Source: Candidatus Atribacteria bacterium
GTDB taxonomy: Bacteria > Atribacterota > Phoenicimicrobiia > Phoenicimicrobiales > Stramentimicrobiaceae
Length of the DNA: 5,869 nt
Direction of reading: 5' to 3'
Assembly: GCA_016934875.1 (NCBI GenBank)
Contig: JAFGSC010000118.1
Coordinates: forward strand, 1 to 5,869
Numbering within the stretch: position 1 is the first letter of the stretch; every line of letters begins with the position of its first letter. Positions 5,830-5,869 of the stretch are shown here, in pieces. The position numbers and the translations under genes were made by a program. Under the pieces are notes generated by a model that searched no databases, had not been told where the DNA came from, and saw only the letters and a list, made by a program, of their open reading frames with translations.

Positions 5830-5869
5830 GTGGTCGTAAAGAAGAATGAAAAAAAACGTTATGATATTT
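5830..5869 (+). CDS. Start of an unidentified gene (GTG start, truncated by window end)
   Basis: Thirteen codons are visible, reading MVVKKNEKKRYDI, and then the window ends in an open frame. The start is supported by a strong Shine-Dalgarno AAGGAG at 5817-5822 with an ideal seven-base spacer before the GTG at 5830. The lysine-rich N-terminus suggests a cytoplasmic protein, but it is too short to identify. It lies on the same strand as the ElbB-like gene, 142 bases downstream, and probably has its own promoter within the TTGTGA-containing gap because no SD-linked coupling exists. No terminator separates them: only a weak CATAA/TTATG palindrome with a one-base centre is seen at 5692-5702. Confidence 0.6.
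   Translation, partial: MVVKKNEKKRYDI

Overview
The window is AT-rich (about one third G+C by eye) and bacterial, with strong Shine-Dalgarno sites of the AAGGAGG type. It mostly carries one leftward operon and, beyond a roughly 465-base divergent intergenic region, two rightward genes. The low G+C and the SD usage suggest a Firmicutes-like lineage. The outer-membrane-type genes suggest a diderm cell, such as Halanaerobiales, Negativicutes or a deep-branching relative. That placement is inference; there is no rRNA or marker gene here.

Leftward operon (minus strand, 4860 down to 1). A near-perfect sigma-70-type promoter (TTGACA, 18 bp, TATAAT) precedes four genes: a TetR-family regulator (4191-4793), a 12-helix RND/MMPL-family exporter (1360-4143 with the preferred ATG), a LolA-like periplasmic protein of the outer membrane lipoprotein-sorting type (584-1363), and the first 187 codons of a secreted, probably outer-membrane beta-barrel protein (561 to beyond base 1). 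The last gene is cut by the window edge. The exporter and LolA-like genes overlap by ATGA and the next gap is 22 bp, so the set is almost certainly co-transcribed. A plausible reading is a TetR-controlled trans-envelope lipid or hydrophobic-compound export route: an inner-membrane RND pump, a periplasmic carrier with a LolA fold, and an outer-membrane barrel. The substrate cannot be read from the sequence.

Intergenic region (4794-5258). It holds the operon promoter, three near-identical 12-mers (AAAGWSTTGATT), a 22-bp imperfect palindrome that could be an operator, and two TATAAT boxes upstream of the rightward gene. I see no RNA gene in it.

Rightward side. 5259-5687 encodes an ElbB-like protein (DJ-1/PfpI superfamily) of 142 aa. 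It matches both ends of the usual ~217-aa family but lacks about 75 internal residues and has Ser where the nucleophile Cys is expected. It is either a decaying paralogue or a repurposed fragment. After a 142-bp gap with repeated TTGTGA elements, a new gene begins with an excellent SD and a GTG start (5830) and runs off the window after 13 codons.
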